Positions 15,021-24,062 of a DNA stretch of 42,808 bases are shown in pieces. Source of the DNA: a virus; IMG/VR virus record IMGVR_UViG_3300006865_000003, positions 1 through 42,808 of that record. The stretch is one strand, 5' to 3'. Numbering within the stretch: position 1 is the first letter of the stretch; every line of letters starts with the position of its first letter. A program made the position numbers and the translations under genes. The notes beneath the pieces are model-generated. The model was not told the origin of the DNA and ran no database searches. It saw only the letters and a program-made list of their open reading frames with translations.

Positions 15021-17155
15021 TACAACGTCCTGTCAAGGCGCAGTTTTGCTCCTACAAAGGTTGAAGGGGTCAACGCTCCCGAAGTGGACGGATCGGTAGT
15101 GATGATGTCGGTGTAGTAGGTAAAGGACGTGCTGATCGGACGGTCAGCGCCGTTGGCCGAGCTGTTGTCGGCCGTGACAAGCGCGGCCTGAACGTTCGCG
15201 TCGCCAGTGTCCGTCTTACGCGCTCGATAGACGAGAGACGCGGCGCGAACGCCGGTAGTCTGCGACGGTAAGCGGCCAAGTAAGAACTCGCTTTCGCCCG
15301 GTATGTTGAGCCCGCCCGTGAGCGTGCTCGCCGTCCAAGAGCCATTTGCCAACGTCTCGGTTGTGCCAATCGAGTTGCCCGCCGTGCCCGGCGTGTTGGC
15401 CGTGGCGCGCATCTGGTTGTTGCCGATGTTGAGCGCCGAGGCGTTAGTGCTGGGCGTGGTTCCGATGCCGTAGATCGTGCCCGAGCCGGGGTCGCCGTTT
15501 ATCGCCGCCACAAGGTTGTCGATGCTGGCGCTAATCGAGCCGCCGATAAGAACCGAGCCAGCGCCGCCCAACACCGTGTTGAAGGTGTAGGTCACGCCGT
15601 CAAACACAACGGTTTCTCCGTTGCTTATAGTGCCCGTGATCGTCAGCACGCCGGTCGCGGCTGTGTAGGCTGCTTCAACGTAGGTATCGTCGCGCGGCTC
15701 GGTCTGGTTGATCGTCTTGTAGTCGCCCGGCGGCGTGTCGTCTACGAGCAGGAAGTTGGCTGTGCCGATGGTCGAAACAGCGCGCGCGAAGCTGCTATCA
15801 TCAACAAGGCTGCCGTTAAAGCCGAGCAGAAGCGACACGCTGCTGAAGCTCGGGTCGTCGGTGCTGTTGCGACCGAACGCGGCGGTGGGAGCGACAAAGC
15901 CCGTGGCGTTGTAGCGCGCCACGCCCTTAGTGACGCGGAACTCGTCGATAAACCCGTTGAAGATGCTGGTGGTGATAACCGACGCGACACCGTTTTGCTC
16001 GCCGCCAAGGTTGAAAGTCGCCGTGCCGTCGAAGTACGTGTTGGCGTCGGCCTTCGGCGCGGTGAGCGGCACACCGTCAACAAAGATAACCGTGTTGCCG
16101 CTTAAGCGTTGCACGCAGATGTGATACCAACGCCCCGTGATCGGCGCGAAGGTGCATTCGGCAATGGTCGTAACGGTAGCGCCTGTGCCGTCCGTGCTGA
16201 CAACGAAGTCAAGCGTGCCGCCGAGCGACGGGCCGGTAAGCTCAAGAATGTAGCTGCGCTCATTGGTTGCCGCGCGCCACTTGCCGAACAGCACGGCCTT
16301 GTTAGAGCCGGTCGGTAGTGCGCGGAACTTAAAGAAGCCTTCGATGGTGTAATCGCCGTTGCTAAGCTCAAGCGGCGCGCTGTCGACGCAAGTCAGCGCC
16401 GCATCGGTGCCGTCGAACTGCGCAACGCCCGTGCCGAACTTAAAGCGCGTTACGCCAACCCAGCCGCTCGCTGGCGCGTCGGCTACAACCGGTATAGTGG
16501 CCACACGCACGGTGCCGGGAAAGTCGTTGTTCGAGCTGCCGTTGGCGTCGTTGACGTGCAGGTCGTCGATGTAAAAGCCCACGGACGAGCCGCCGTCAGC
16601 GTTAGTGATCCAGTGCTTGAGTTGCGCGATGGCTGTAGCTCCGGTGTTGACGTTGGTAAGCGTCAACACCGTAATGTTGTCAACGCGCACTTCGACCGAG
16701 CCGACCGTCGCGCTCTTAACCACCTTAATGGCCACGTGCTGCCACGAGCCGGCCACGATAGCGTTGTTCGGGGACGAGCCAAGGTCGGTGCTGGCCTCGT
16801 TGATGTAGGCGAGCGCGCCGGTAGATTGCAGCACAAGCCGGCCGATGCGGTTGTTCGAGTTGTCGCGGAAGTCGCAGATGTTGAAGGTGTTGTTGTTGAT
16901 CGGTAGCTGCGTCGCGTACAGCCCGAACGACACGAACAGGGTCGTGTAGGTGGAAGGCAAAACGAGGCGCGCGCCTTGGAAGCTAGCCCCCGACTGCACG
17001 GGGCAGAACAGTGCTCCGATGCCCGTACGGGCGCCGAATGAGGGATACTGTGGCGACGGGCCGGACATTTCGGCCCAACGGCCTTGCGTCATGGCGGTAG
17101 CGGCGGGCCCGCCGGTGCCGTAAATGTCGAAGCTCTCTTGGAAAAGGACAGCCAT
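15020..17155 (-). CDS. LamG/concanavalin A-like lectin tail protein (711 aa)
   Basis: The product begins MAVLFQESFDIYGTGG and has at least two lectin-like folds: residues about 1-210, and residues about 240-445 with the LamG pattern (DYTIEGFFKFRAL, RWYHICVQRL, TVIFVDGVPL, IFNGFIDEFRVTKGVARYNA). A further module near 530-620 (FDGVTYTFNTVLGG to ATANTPGTAGNSIG) is also found in the gp10-like protein encoded next door. LamG folds bind sugars or proteins, so this is a strong candidate for host-surface binding. The gene touches both neighbours by one base (TAATG), showing tight coupling. No cutting or chaperone domain is visible. Confidence 0.75.
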   Translation of the reverse strand: MAVLFQESFDIYGTGGPAATAMTQGRWAEMSGPSPQYPSFGARTGIGALFCPVQSGASFQGARLVLPSTYTTLFVSFGLYATQLPINNNTFNICDFRDNSNNRIGRLVLQSTGALAYINEASTDLGSSPNNAIVAGSWQHVAIKVVKSATVGSVEVRVDNITVLTLTNVNTGATAIAQLKHWITNADGGSSVGFYIDDLHVNDANGSSNNDFPGTVRVATIPVVADAPASGWVGVTRFKFGTGVAQFDGTDAALTCVDSAPLELSNGDYTIEGFFKFRALPTGSNKAVLFGKWRAATNERSYILELTGPSLGGTLDFVVSTDGTGATVTTIAECTFAPITGRWYHICVQRLSGNTVIFVDGVPLTAPKADANTYFDGTATFNLGGEQNGVASVITTSIFNGFIDEFRVTKGVARYNATGFVAPTAAFGRNSTDDPSFSSVSLLLGFNGSLVDDSSFARAVSTIGTANFLLVDDTPPGDYKTINQTEPRDDTYVEAAYTAATGVLTITGTISNGETVVFDGVTYTFNTVLGGAGSVLIGGSISASIDNLVAAINGDPGSGTIYGIGTTPSTNASALNIGNNQMRATANTPGTAGNSIGTTETLANGSWTASTLTGGLNIPGESEFLLGRLPSQTTGVRAASLVYRARKTDTGDANVQAALVTADNSSANGADRPISTSFTYYTDIITTDPSTSGALTPSTFVGAKLRLDRTL

Positions 17156-18393
17156 TATGACGTTCTTTCTATTTCAAGCGCTAGGCGAATTTTCTCGCTG
17201 ATGGCGGCGTCGCTGATGGGCGTCGGTCCGCCGGCAACGCGGTAAACGATGTTGTCGTCGCCCACGATAAACACGCTGTCGGCCAGCTTAACCACTGTAC
17301 CTTGAAGCGCGCCACGCGCAAATGGTCGGCCGGCCACACGCACGAAAGGCGCGTTGGGGTCCGTACCGTCTAGGTACCACGGCTCGGTGGAAGACTGGCC
17401 GAAAAACCATACCTGATCGCCGATGGTAATAGCGTCAATCAGGGTATCGGGCTCACTCTCGGCCTCAAAGAAGTTAAGCGGGTTAATTGTAATCTCGCCC
17501 GGTTCGATCCAGTAAACGCGCTGACTGTTGGCCACCACGCAGAGGATGTACGAGCTAAGGACGGTGACGCTGGAAATGCCCACGTCATCCGGCGTTTTGA
17601 TCCCCGAAAGCGCGTTAAGGCCCGACGCCACGAGGTTGGCGCTGGACCACGCCAGACCGTCTGCACCGCCGGTGGCCGTAACCGACACGGGTATAGCCGG
17701 AAAGGGCGCACCGCCGCCACGGTTGCGCACGCTGACCGTTGTAGAACTGTTAGCGTTGCTCTCGACGCGCGCGTTGGCCACAAGGCCGGTGGAGTAGTCA
17801 GTTCCGGCTACACCGGTGCCGTTAACGGCTTTGCGAAGGTTCGCCAGCGCGTTGGCGTTGGAACCAGCCACCGCCACACGGTAAGGCGAGGCGAGCGTAC
17901 CAGCGCCGGCGCTGGGCGGGGTGGTTTGGAACTGGTAGTAGATGCCGTCAATGATCACCACGTCATCAGATATGGTGCCGGGCGTGAGCGTAAGCGTGGC
18001 GGTGTAACTCTCGCCGCCGTAGAACTGTAGAAGCGTGCCGTCAGCGATAAACAAGCGCTGATAGGCCGCGCCAGACACGCCGGCCATGCGCGGGTTGCCC
18101 GGCGAGGTCACCGAACCGGATATAGTAACGATGGTGCCATCAGCCTTGTAGCGGTAGAGCGCGGTGTCCGACACAGAGAACAAGTCGCTGTCAAACAGGC
18201 CCTTGAGCGTGAAATTTTGACGGATCGGACCCGCACCGAGCACGGCTTCAAGCGTGGTGCCCGGCCGGGCTAGCAAGCCCACTTCGTCGGTGCGGTTAGT
18301 GGGGTTGGCCTCAAAGAAGCGGTTGTAAAGCTCCACCTCCGGGCCGCCGTTGTAGGTGCGGTTGTAGGCCCCACGGCCAAGCGGGATACGCAT
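17155..18393 (-). CDS. Packaged-DNA stabilisation / tail hub protein, gp10-like (N-terminal-half-like)
   Basis: The ATG at 18393 (one base overlap with the upstream stop) is chosen over a TTG at 18405; the product has 412 residues. The start MRIPLGRGAYNRTYNGGPEV and the later segments NPLNFFEAESEPDTLIDAI, WFFGQSSTEPWYLDG and GDDNIVYRVAGG match the P22 gp10-like family, which plugs the head-tail channel after packaging. Residues about 135-260 form a module (VVIIDGIYYQFQTTPP and on) also present in the LamG protein. The end (AISEKIRLALEIERTS) is where longer family members, as I recall them, continue into the part encoded at 14217-15020. Confidence 0.7.
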   Translation of the reverse strand: MRIPLGRGAYNRTYNGGPEVELYNRFFEANPTNRTDEVGLLARPGTTLEAVLGAGPIRQNFTLKGLFDSDLFSVSDTALYRYKADGTIVTISGSVTSPGNPRMAGVSGAAYQRLFIADGTLLQFYGGESYTATLTLTPGTISDDVVIIDGIYYQFQTTPPSAGAGTLASPYRVAVAGSNANALANLRKAVNGTGVAGTDYSTGLVANARVESNANSSTTVSVRNRGGGAPFPAIPVSVTATGGADGLAWSSANLVASGLNALSGIKTPDDVGISSVTVLSSYILCVVANSQRVYWIEPGEITINPLNFFEAESEPDTLIDAITIGDQVWFFGQSSTEPWYLDGTDPNAPFVRVAGRPFARGALQGTVVKLADSVFIVGDDNIVYRVAGGPTPISDAAISEKIRLALEIERTS

Positions 18394-19130
18394 TACACGT
18401 ACCAATCATTGATGCCGAGGCGGAAAGTCTGCTCGCTCTCGGTGACGCGGCTGTTGGCGATGGCGACGGCTTGGCTTTGCTTGTACTGCGTCTTACAGCG
18501 TTTGAGCATAGCCTGGAACATAGAGGCGATTTCAGCCGCCGCCGGCTGCTCGTTGCGCGGTCCCATGCGCACGGCGATGTAAGTCACGAACAGGTCGTTG
18601 AACACGGGAGGCAGGGGAAGAACATCGTTAAGGCCCAGCTCTTTCACCTCGACCCAGGCCCCAAGGTCGGCGCGGTAGAAGAACTCTTTGCCGTTAAGGG
18701 CTGCCGCCGTCTCATAAACCACGGTTGGCGCGTTGACGAACAACACGCCGTTGGCGTCCAGAGTGACCGAGTACGGACCAGACCCCACGTCCACAAAACC
18801 GATGCGGGCCCCGTCACTGGGGCTAGGCGGCAGAGTTAGCGTCGTGTCCGCGGTAATGCGGAGTAGCACACGCGAGTTGACGGGCGGGTTGAAATACCAA
18901 GTCGTGCCCTGGTTCTCGCTAACCAAGTTTTCAGGCAAGCCGCGCTGCTTCTCGGGCGGCGGGACCAGCCAATTCTGTGTGTACTCCCCCAGCTCGATAC
19001 CGAACAGGGCGCGCCAGAAGTCGTTTAGACGCGACAACGCCTCGGCCTGTTCCTCGGCGGTGGGCGCGTCGCCCAGCTTCGTAATGTTGGCGTCGCGATA
19101 GCCCGCCGCGATGGCTTCGGAAACAAGCAT
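18393..19130 (-). CDS. Head-tail connector / tail accessory protein (P22 gp4-like)
   Basis: The product has 245 residues. The N-terminus MLVSEAIAAGYRDANITKLG, then EALSRLNDFWRALFGIELGE and WLVPP, is a helical region I recognise in podoviral proteins at the gp4 position, which sit under the portal ring. The middle (RVLLRITADTTLTLPPSPSD and on) is beta-rich; the C-terminal part (NDLFVTYIAVRMGPRNEQPA, AEIASMFQAMLKRCK) is again helical. It stands directly before the gp10-like gene, as in P22. It would join head to tail and hold the DNA in. Confidence 0.7.
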   Translation of the reverse strand: MLVSEAIAAGYRDANITKLGDAPTAEEQAEALSRLNDFWRALFGIELGEYTQNWLVPPPEKQRGLPENLVSENQGTTWYFNPPVNSRVLLRITADTTLTLPPSPSDGARIGFVDVGSGPYSVTLDANGVLFVNAPTVVYETAAALNGKEFFYRADLGAWVEVKELGLNDVLPLPPVFNDLFVTYIAVRMGPRNEQPAAAEIASMFQAMLKRCKTQYKQSQAVAIANSRVTESEQTFRLGINDWYV

Positions 19131-19133
19131 CGC

Positions 19134-19469
19134 TTAGTCTTTCTTGATAAAGAACTCGTCGGCGGTAATGTACTCTACCGGCACTTCGGAAGCGCGCGAG
19201 AACACGCGCATTTCGCCCGTCTCGCGGTGGTAGCGCGCGGTGGGGCCGCTAAACTCGTCGCCGCCCTTTGCGGCCTTGGAAAGCGTGGCCACAAGGCCAA
19301 AGCGGGCGGCCGTTACGGTCACTTCGGTTGCGAAGTATTCCTCGAACTCGGCTTGGGTAATCTCGGGAGCGGCCGGTGCCTCTGGCGCGCGCTGCGCCGT
19401 AAAGCCGGGTGGCAGGTTGTCCACGAACTCGTTCTTGGCCGGCTTGATCGTCTTACGAGGCTGTTCCAC
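19134..19469 (-). CDS. Hypothetical protein between coat and connector genes (111 aa)
   Basis: It starts at a GTG with AGGAG in front. The first 40 residues are Pro/Ala-rich and loose (KPAKNEFVDNLPPGFTAQRA); the rest is a small mixed fold. Its place after the coat gene, downstream of a strong hairpin, suggests a minor head or joining protein. No family recognised. Confidence 0.65.
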   Translation of the reverse strand: MEQPRKTIKPAKNEFVDNLPPGFTAQRAPEAPAAPEITQAEFEEYFATEVTVTAARFGLVATLSKAAKGGDEFSGPTARYHRETGEMRVFSRASEVPVEYITADEFFIKKD

Positions 19470-19524
19470 GAGGTTCTCCTGTTAGTTTCCGTTTACCTTA
19501 CCAACAGTCCGCGCGCAAAGCAAG

Positions 19525-19550
19525 AGCGCCCCGGCGTTAACCGGGGCGCT
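19525..19550 (-). terminator. Strong hairpin terminator after the coat gene
   Basis: A perfect 10-bp GC-rich stem (AGCGCCCCGG with CCGGGGCGCT) around a 6-nt loop lies between the coat protein stop and the next gene. Read on the minus strand it is followed by TCTTGCTTTG, which is only moderately T-rich. It likely lets part of transcription stop after the head genes. Confidence 0.75.
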
Positions 19551-19572
19551 TTGTTGGTCGTTAGGGCTGGCC

Positions 19573-20862
19573 TTAAGCCGAGCTGCCGTACAGGCGAGCG
19601 CCGAGTCGGCGATCCGCGTTGATGACGCCGTAGATCATGTCCCAACGGTGGATGTGAGCACCGGTGGCGATGTCCGAACCGCGCCAGTAACGGATGGAGA
19701 TACCCGTTTGAGGATCGGTCGTGAACGCGCTTTCGCCAGTCATCGGTCGTTGCAGCTTCGCGGACACCAGGGCCAGCGCTCGCTTGTGGAAGGCCACGCG
19801 CGGCGTGTAGGTCGTGTTGATCGCACCGTCGAAGGTGATCGCCGCGTCGTCCGCCGGAACCGCGCTAACGGTGCCGAAGGCCGAGTTGGCCACCGTGTCA
19901 ACGCCATCGCTGGTGCCGGGCACGATGATCGCGGGAGCGATATTAACGGTAACGGAGCCGTCCGAAGAAGAGGTCGTGTAGCTGCCGTCCGCCGTGTTCG
20001 GATTGGGGAGAACCACGAAGCGCTGGTCGTCGGTAAGAGCGCGTTGGTTGCGCCAATCGTACTCTTTAACGCCGCTGATCACGAACGTTTCGCCGGCGTT
20101 GACCTTCTTGGAGTTACCAAGGCCGTCAATGACGAACGTTTGCTGCATGCCGGCCTTAACGTCCTTGTAGTTGACGTTTTGGTTGGCGCCCTTGACCGCC
20201 GGACCGGCAGACATGGTGTGATCGCCGTTGGTGTAACTAGGCAGGTTCTGCGTCGCATACGGGTCGATTTCCGACATGACCGGAATACGGGCCCGCTCCA
20301 ACGCCGTGCGGTTGACTTGCTGAATGTCGCCGCCGACCAAGGAACCACGGATTTTTTCGCCATCAACGAAGGCCAGAACCGCCGAAAGCTGCTCGTTCGG
20401 CACACCCTGAGCCATAAGGCGGGTGTGGACCGGGAAGAACTCCGCCGGACTGTCAATCGTAAGGCCAACCAAACCCGCCATGGTCGGGAACTCAAGCGCC
20501 TTGTTGGCGATAGAGCGGTCAACCGCGTGGGCCAGCGTGCTCGCCGCGCTCATCATGGCGCTGTTGCGCATCAAGTCGTTGAACGACTGGACGTACTCAA
20601 GATCGCCGATGTTGATGTGGACGTTCTTGTACTCGTTGACTGCAACGGTGCGCGAGCCGATCAGCAAACGCTGGGCTTGGAGCGCGGCGCCGTTTTGGGC
20701 GACGAACTGGGGCGGCGCCTTGATCGAAGTCGTAAGACCGTTTTCGTCGGTAACCTCGTTCTTAAACTGGCCGTCGACCAGCTTTCCCCACACGAGCTGG
20801 TTCTTCAATAGAACCATCATCACGTTGGAGAAGGTTTGTGCGTTAAGAAAACCGTTAGACAT
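19573..20862 (-). CDS. Major capsid (coat) protein, P22 gp5-like
   Basis: The product has 429 residues, the usual size for P22-type coat proteins. The N-terminus MSNGFLNAQTFSNVMMVLLK with the following NQLVWGKLVDGQF, the TVAVNEYKNVHINIGDLEY segment and the C-terminal RYWRGSDIATGAHIHRWDMI with YGVINADRRLGARL are features I recognise in the P22 coat family of HK97-fold proteins. A Gly/Ser/Thr-rich inserted part (about 290-345) may be the surface-exposed domain. It stands after the scaffold and before a strong terminator, which fits its need for high expression. Confidence 0.88.
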   Translation of the reverse strand: MSNGFLNAQTFSNVMMVLLKNQLVWGKLVDGQFKNEVTDENGLTTSIKAPPQFVAQNGAALQAQRLLIGSRTVAVNEYKNVHINIGDLEYVQSFNDLMRNSAMMSAASTLAHAVDRSIANKALEFPTMAGLVGLTIDSPAEFFPVHTRLMAQGVPNEQLSAVLAFVDGEKIRGSLVGGDIQQVNRTALERARIPVMSEIDPYATQNLPSYTNGDHTMSAGPAVKGANQNVNYKDVKAGMQQTFVIDGLGNSKKVNAGETFVISGVKEYDWRNQRALTDDQRFVVLPNPNTADGSYTTSSSDGSVTVNIAPAIIVPGTSDGVDTVANSAFGTVSAVPADDAAITFDGAINTTYTPRVAFHKRALALVSAKLQRPMTGESAFTTDPQTGISIRYWRGSDIATGAHIHRWDMIYGVINADRRLGARLYGSSA

Positions 20863-20868
20863 TTCCTG

Positions 20869-21897
20869 TTACCTTTTTGAGACTGAAGCCAAGATTGCTC
20901 GCTCCGCATCCTCAAAGTTTTCACTGTCAACGGCTGGCGTTTTCGATCCGCCGCCGCCTTTAATGGCGGTCAACGGGGCCGGTGCCTTGCTGACAACAGG
21001 CGCAGCTTTGCGCCGTGCTTCGAGAACTGCTTCGAGCTTTCCCAGGCGCGCGGCTTGCTGAATATCGGGAAGCCGGGCGATTTCCTTCGCCAGATTGGGG
21101 TTCCGGTGAAGGTGAACAGCAATCTCGCGGCCCATCGGACTGTCAACGATGTATTGGGCTGCGGTAAGGGAAACTGGGTATTCCTGACGTTCGGCGGCGG
21201 CAAGCGCTTCTTTGAAGCCCTTAACGCCCTTATCATCGTCCTGGAACCTTTCCAGTTTGGCGACAAATTCCGGCGGAACATCCGCCGAGGCTTTACCGGG
21301 GCCTTGCTCGGCCCGCAGTTGGTCTTTGACTTTCGTCAAGTACTCTTTGCGAGCGTCACGGTAATCCATATACGCTTCTGTGTAGTCTTTGTCAAATTCG
21401 CCCAGCTCGAACTTGGAAGGGTCCGGCGCTTGTGGAGCCTTCGGGTCCTTTTTCATGAACTCGACGGCCTGTTTATCCAGGTCCTGCTTGGTTGCGGTCG
21501 TCGCGCCGGCTTGCGCGGTTTGCTCAAGCGCGGCAAGTCGACGCTCAAGGTCGCGGTTCTTGGCCGTGAGCTGGCCGATGCGCCCGGAAGCCATCTTCTT
21601 GGCCTTCTCGCGCGCGAGACGGTCAATTTTCTGATCGGGCGTCTCGTCCGGCGACACTTCTTCCTCACCCTCTTCGGGCTCAGACACCGGGTCGGTATCT
21701 GGTTCGTCGTCGTCGGGTCGCGGGTTGTTCTCGTCTTCGTCGGGAACATCGTCCACGCGCAAACCGTCAGGAGCAAGCTCGGTGTCGTCGCCGCCCGTGG
21801 CGGCGGCTTTGGCCGGATCGACAAGCTGCCCGTCTTTGTATTCTTCGGTGATAAACCCAGCAAACGGGTTTTCTTGCTCTTTGGTTTCGGTCGTCAT
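20869..21897 (-). CDS. Scaffolding protein
   Basis: The product has 342 residues. The first third is strongly acidic (VDDVPDEDENNPRPDDDEPD and on to about 95), the middle is a long helical, coiled-coil-prone region (KIDRLAREKAKKMASGRIGQ, LTAKNRDLERRLAALEQ), and the C-terminus is basic. The position between portal and coat genes and this composition are typical of P22-type scaffold, which directs coat assembly and then leaves the procapsid. No protease motif is visible, so it probably exits intact. Confidence 0.85.
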   Translation of the reverse strand: MTTETKEQENPFAGFITEEYKDGQLVDPAKAAATGGDDTELAPDGLRVDDVPDEDENNPRPDDDEPDTDPVSEPEEGEEEVSPDETPDQKIDRLAREKAKKMASGRIGQLTAKNRDLERRLAALEQTAQAGATTATKQDLDKQAVEFMKKDPKAPQAPDPSKFELGEFDKDYTEAYMDYRDARKEYLTKVKDQLRAEQGPGKASADVPPEFVAKLERFQDDDKGVKGFKEALAAAERQEYPVSLTAAQYIVDSPMGREIAVHLHRNPNLAKEIARLPDIQQAARLGKLEAVLEARRKAAPVVSKAPAPLTAIKGGGGSKTPAVDSENFEDAERAILASVSKR

Positions 21898-24048
21898 TTA
21901 AGGCTCCATCTGCGCGGGAGGCGCCGGCGTCGCCCCAGTGTTGGCCGGTTGATTTTCGAACACCTCATTGCCGAAGGCTTCCACAATGCGCGTGGCCTCG
22001 CTGGCCACGAGCATTTCGGCGAACTCGCCGGTAGTCTTGAGCGCGTTGGCCTTAGTGGCGGCGATTTGCGCGTCGATAAGCTCAATCTGCTTCTGCGCCA
22101 GCGCGGCCTGCGCTTCTGCGCGCGCGGCGTCGGCCAAAGCCTTTCGGATGTCGGCCTGCGCCTTTTGTAGCTCGGCTTCAAAGGCGGTCTGTTGCAGCAT
22201 TTGCTGCTGCTGCGCCTGTTGGGCGGCCTGCGCTTGTTGTGCGGCCAATCGCTGCTGCTCTTCGGGCGTAAGGTCGTCGGGGTCCAGCAAGTTGGGCGGA
22301 AGCGTCTTCCGCAGCCGTCGCGCGAATTTGTCGGCTCCGGGAAAGTCCATCTGCTCAACCCAAAGGTCGGCGGCTGCGGCGAAAGTCTCGGGCGCGGCGT
22401 TGAACACCGAAAGCATGGCCTCGCGGGCCTCCACGCGCCGCGTCGAAGTCGTCGGGCCGGTGGTAATAGAAGTGGAATAGCGTCCTACGCCAATGTCGTA
22501 AGAATTGGGGTCGGTCGGGTCGTTGACGCGGATAAACGACTCACGGTCGTTTTCGTCGATGGTTTTAAGCGTCCGCACCGTGTCATAGGCAATGGGGATA
22601 AGCTCGTTGATCACTTCGCCCAGCTCGGCGATAGCGTCGTTAAGGTTATCAAAATATACCACTGTGCCGATGTCGCCGACGCGCTGGCGCGCCAGAATGG
22701 CCTTGCCGCTGACTTCGTTGGAAGTCTGTCCCATGGAGGCTTCGTGCAGGTTCGACACGTCGCGCAAGTCCTGCACGCTCATGTTCGCTTCCTGCACCAG
22801 CGCTGCTTCAAGCTGCGCCGGCGCCGTGTAAACGGGCGGCGTACCGCTGTCGCCGTTGTAGATCAGTAGCGGGTCGTCGGAGAGGTGCGCGTTGCGCCAA
22901 GCGTTTTCCCGGCCGGCCACAGCGTCAGAGCTGGCGACCCAGCGCGCACGTGGCGTGAGCATGAGCTTTTCGGCGATGGTGGAGCGCCAGTAGTTGTGAA
23001 GGCGCTGCGGGTCCTTGAGGAAGCGCACCATGCCAAAGCGGTGGCGCGTGCCGTTTATCGTGATTTCCCAAGCCGGAACGCGGAAAACCGGAACGCGGCT
23101 GATTTCCAGCTCGTAGGGGCCTTCGAGAATGTTCTTTCCCGAAATGATGTACTTTTCGGCGTACGGGCACTCGGTTTCGCGCACGACCGGAAGGCCCGTG
23201 CGGGGATTAACCTGCACCTGCGACATAAACTCTTCGTCGTCTTCTTTGCCCGTAGCGTCAACGATGTTGCCGTTTTGCAGCATAGCAAGCGTTTTGGCGC
23301 GATAGCGCACGCGCCAAAAGGCGGCGACGCGCACGTCATCTTGGGTAAACCAGCCGTCTTGGTATTGCTGGTTGTCGTAGTTAATGTCGGCTACTTGGGC
23401 CCACGGGTAGCGCTCTTTGAACGTGTTCTTGGGCATGCGCGTTAGCACGAAAACGTGTGTGGCGTCCTTGCCGGTCTTGTCAATCGCCATACGGTCCCAA
23501 ACCACGTCGAACGGGTCGGGATACTCGACAACGGTAATGTCTTGGTCGAACACGTCATAGCTGGCGTAAGTCAGCTCGACGCCGAAGTTACCGATGCCGC
23601 CGATAGCCGAGCACTGAAGAGCGGTGTCGTAGGCGCGCGACGCCTTGGAGACTTTTTCGATATTACGGATAACGCCTTGTCTAACTAGCGCCAGCTCTCT
23701 CGTGCCGCCGGTTTCAGGGTTAACCTTGATGACCGTTTCGTTCATTCGCCGGTTGCCGACGAGCTGTCCCACGAAGGCCACACAGCGGTTGATTGTCAAA
23801 ACGGGCTTGCGCTTGTTGGTGCGCAGTTGTCTAACGCTGCTGTCCCACTGGTCGCCGGCGAAAAAGCGCCCGTCCTCGATAGCGGGGTCACGGTTGGCCT
23901 TGTCGTAGTCCAAATCGTCCTGAAACAGCCGCAACGCGTGCTGGACAAAGTCATCCTCCGACTTGAAGTCGGAGGGTAGCTTGAGTTTCGGACGTTGAGC
24001 CGTCGAACTTTCGCTCGACGGCTCAACGTCGCCCGGAGCTAGCGGCAT
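21898..24048 (-). CDS. Portal protein, P22 gp1-like
   Basis: The product has 716 residues, close to the P22 portal. The N-terminal part (FFAGDQWDSSVRQLRTNKRK, PVLTINRCVAFVGQLVGNRR) and YPDPFDVVWDRMAIDKTGKD are family features. The C-terminal 120 residues are Gln/Ala-rich and helical, ending in Pro-rich sequence, and could form the long helical barrel seen in P22. Twelve copies would form the ring through which DNA enters and leaves the head. The stop TAA directly precedes the scaffold ATG. Confidence 0.9.
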   Translation of the reverse strand: MPLAPGDVEPSSESSTAQRPKLKLPSDFKSEDDFVQHALRLFQDDLDYDKANRDPAIEDGRFFAGDQWDSSVRQLRTNKRKPVLTINRCVAFVGQLVGNRRMNETVIKVNPETGGTRELALVRQGVIRNIEKVSKASRAYDTALQCSAIGGIGNFGVELTYASYDVFDQDITVVEYPDPFDVVWDRMAIDKTGKDATHVFVLTRMPKNTFKERYPWAQVADINYDNQQYQDGWFTQDDVRVAAFWRVRYRAKTLAMLQNGNIVDATGKEDDEEFMSQVQVNPRTGLPVVRETECPYAEKYIISGKNILEGPYELEISRVPVFRVPAWEITINGTRHRFGMVRFLKDPQRLHNYWRSTIAEKLMLTPRARWVASSDAVAGRENAWRNAHLSDDPLLIYNGDSGTPPVYTAPAQLEAALVQEANMSVQDLRDVSNLHEASMGQTSNEVSGKAILARQRVGDIGTVVYFDNLNDAIAELGEVINELIPIAYDTVRTLKTIDENDRESFIRVNDPTDPNSYDIGVGRYSTSITTGPTTSTRRVEAREAMLSVFNAAPETFAAAADLWVEQMDFPGADKFARRLRKTLPPNLLDPDDLTPEEQQRLAAQQAQAAQQAQQQQMLQQTAFEAELQKAQADIRKALADAARAEAQAALAQKQIELIDAQIAATKANALKTTGEFAEMLVASEATRIVEAFGNEVFENQPANTGATPAPPAQMEP

Positions 24049-24062
24049 TGTTCACCTACAGA

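Noticed and set aside
19648-20811. 387-residue plus-strand frame opposite the coat gene
   Set aside because: Antisense shadow; Arg/Val/His-rich with no motif, while the minus strand encodes a clear coat protein.
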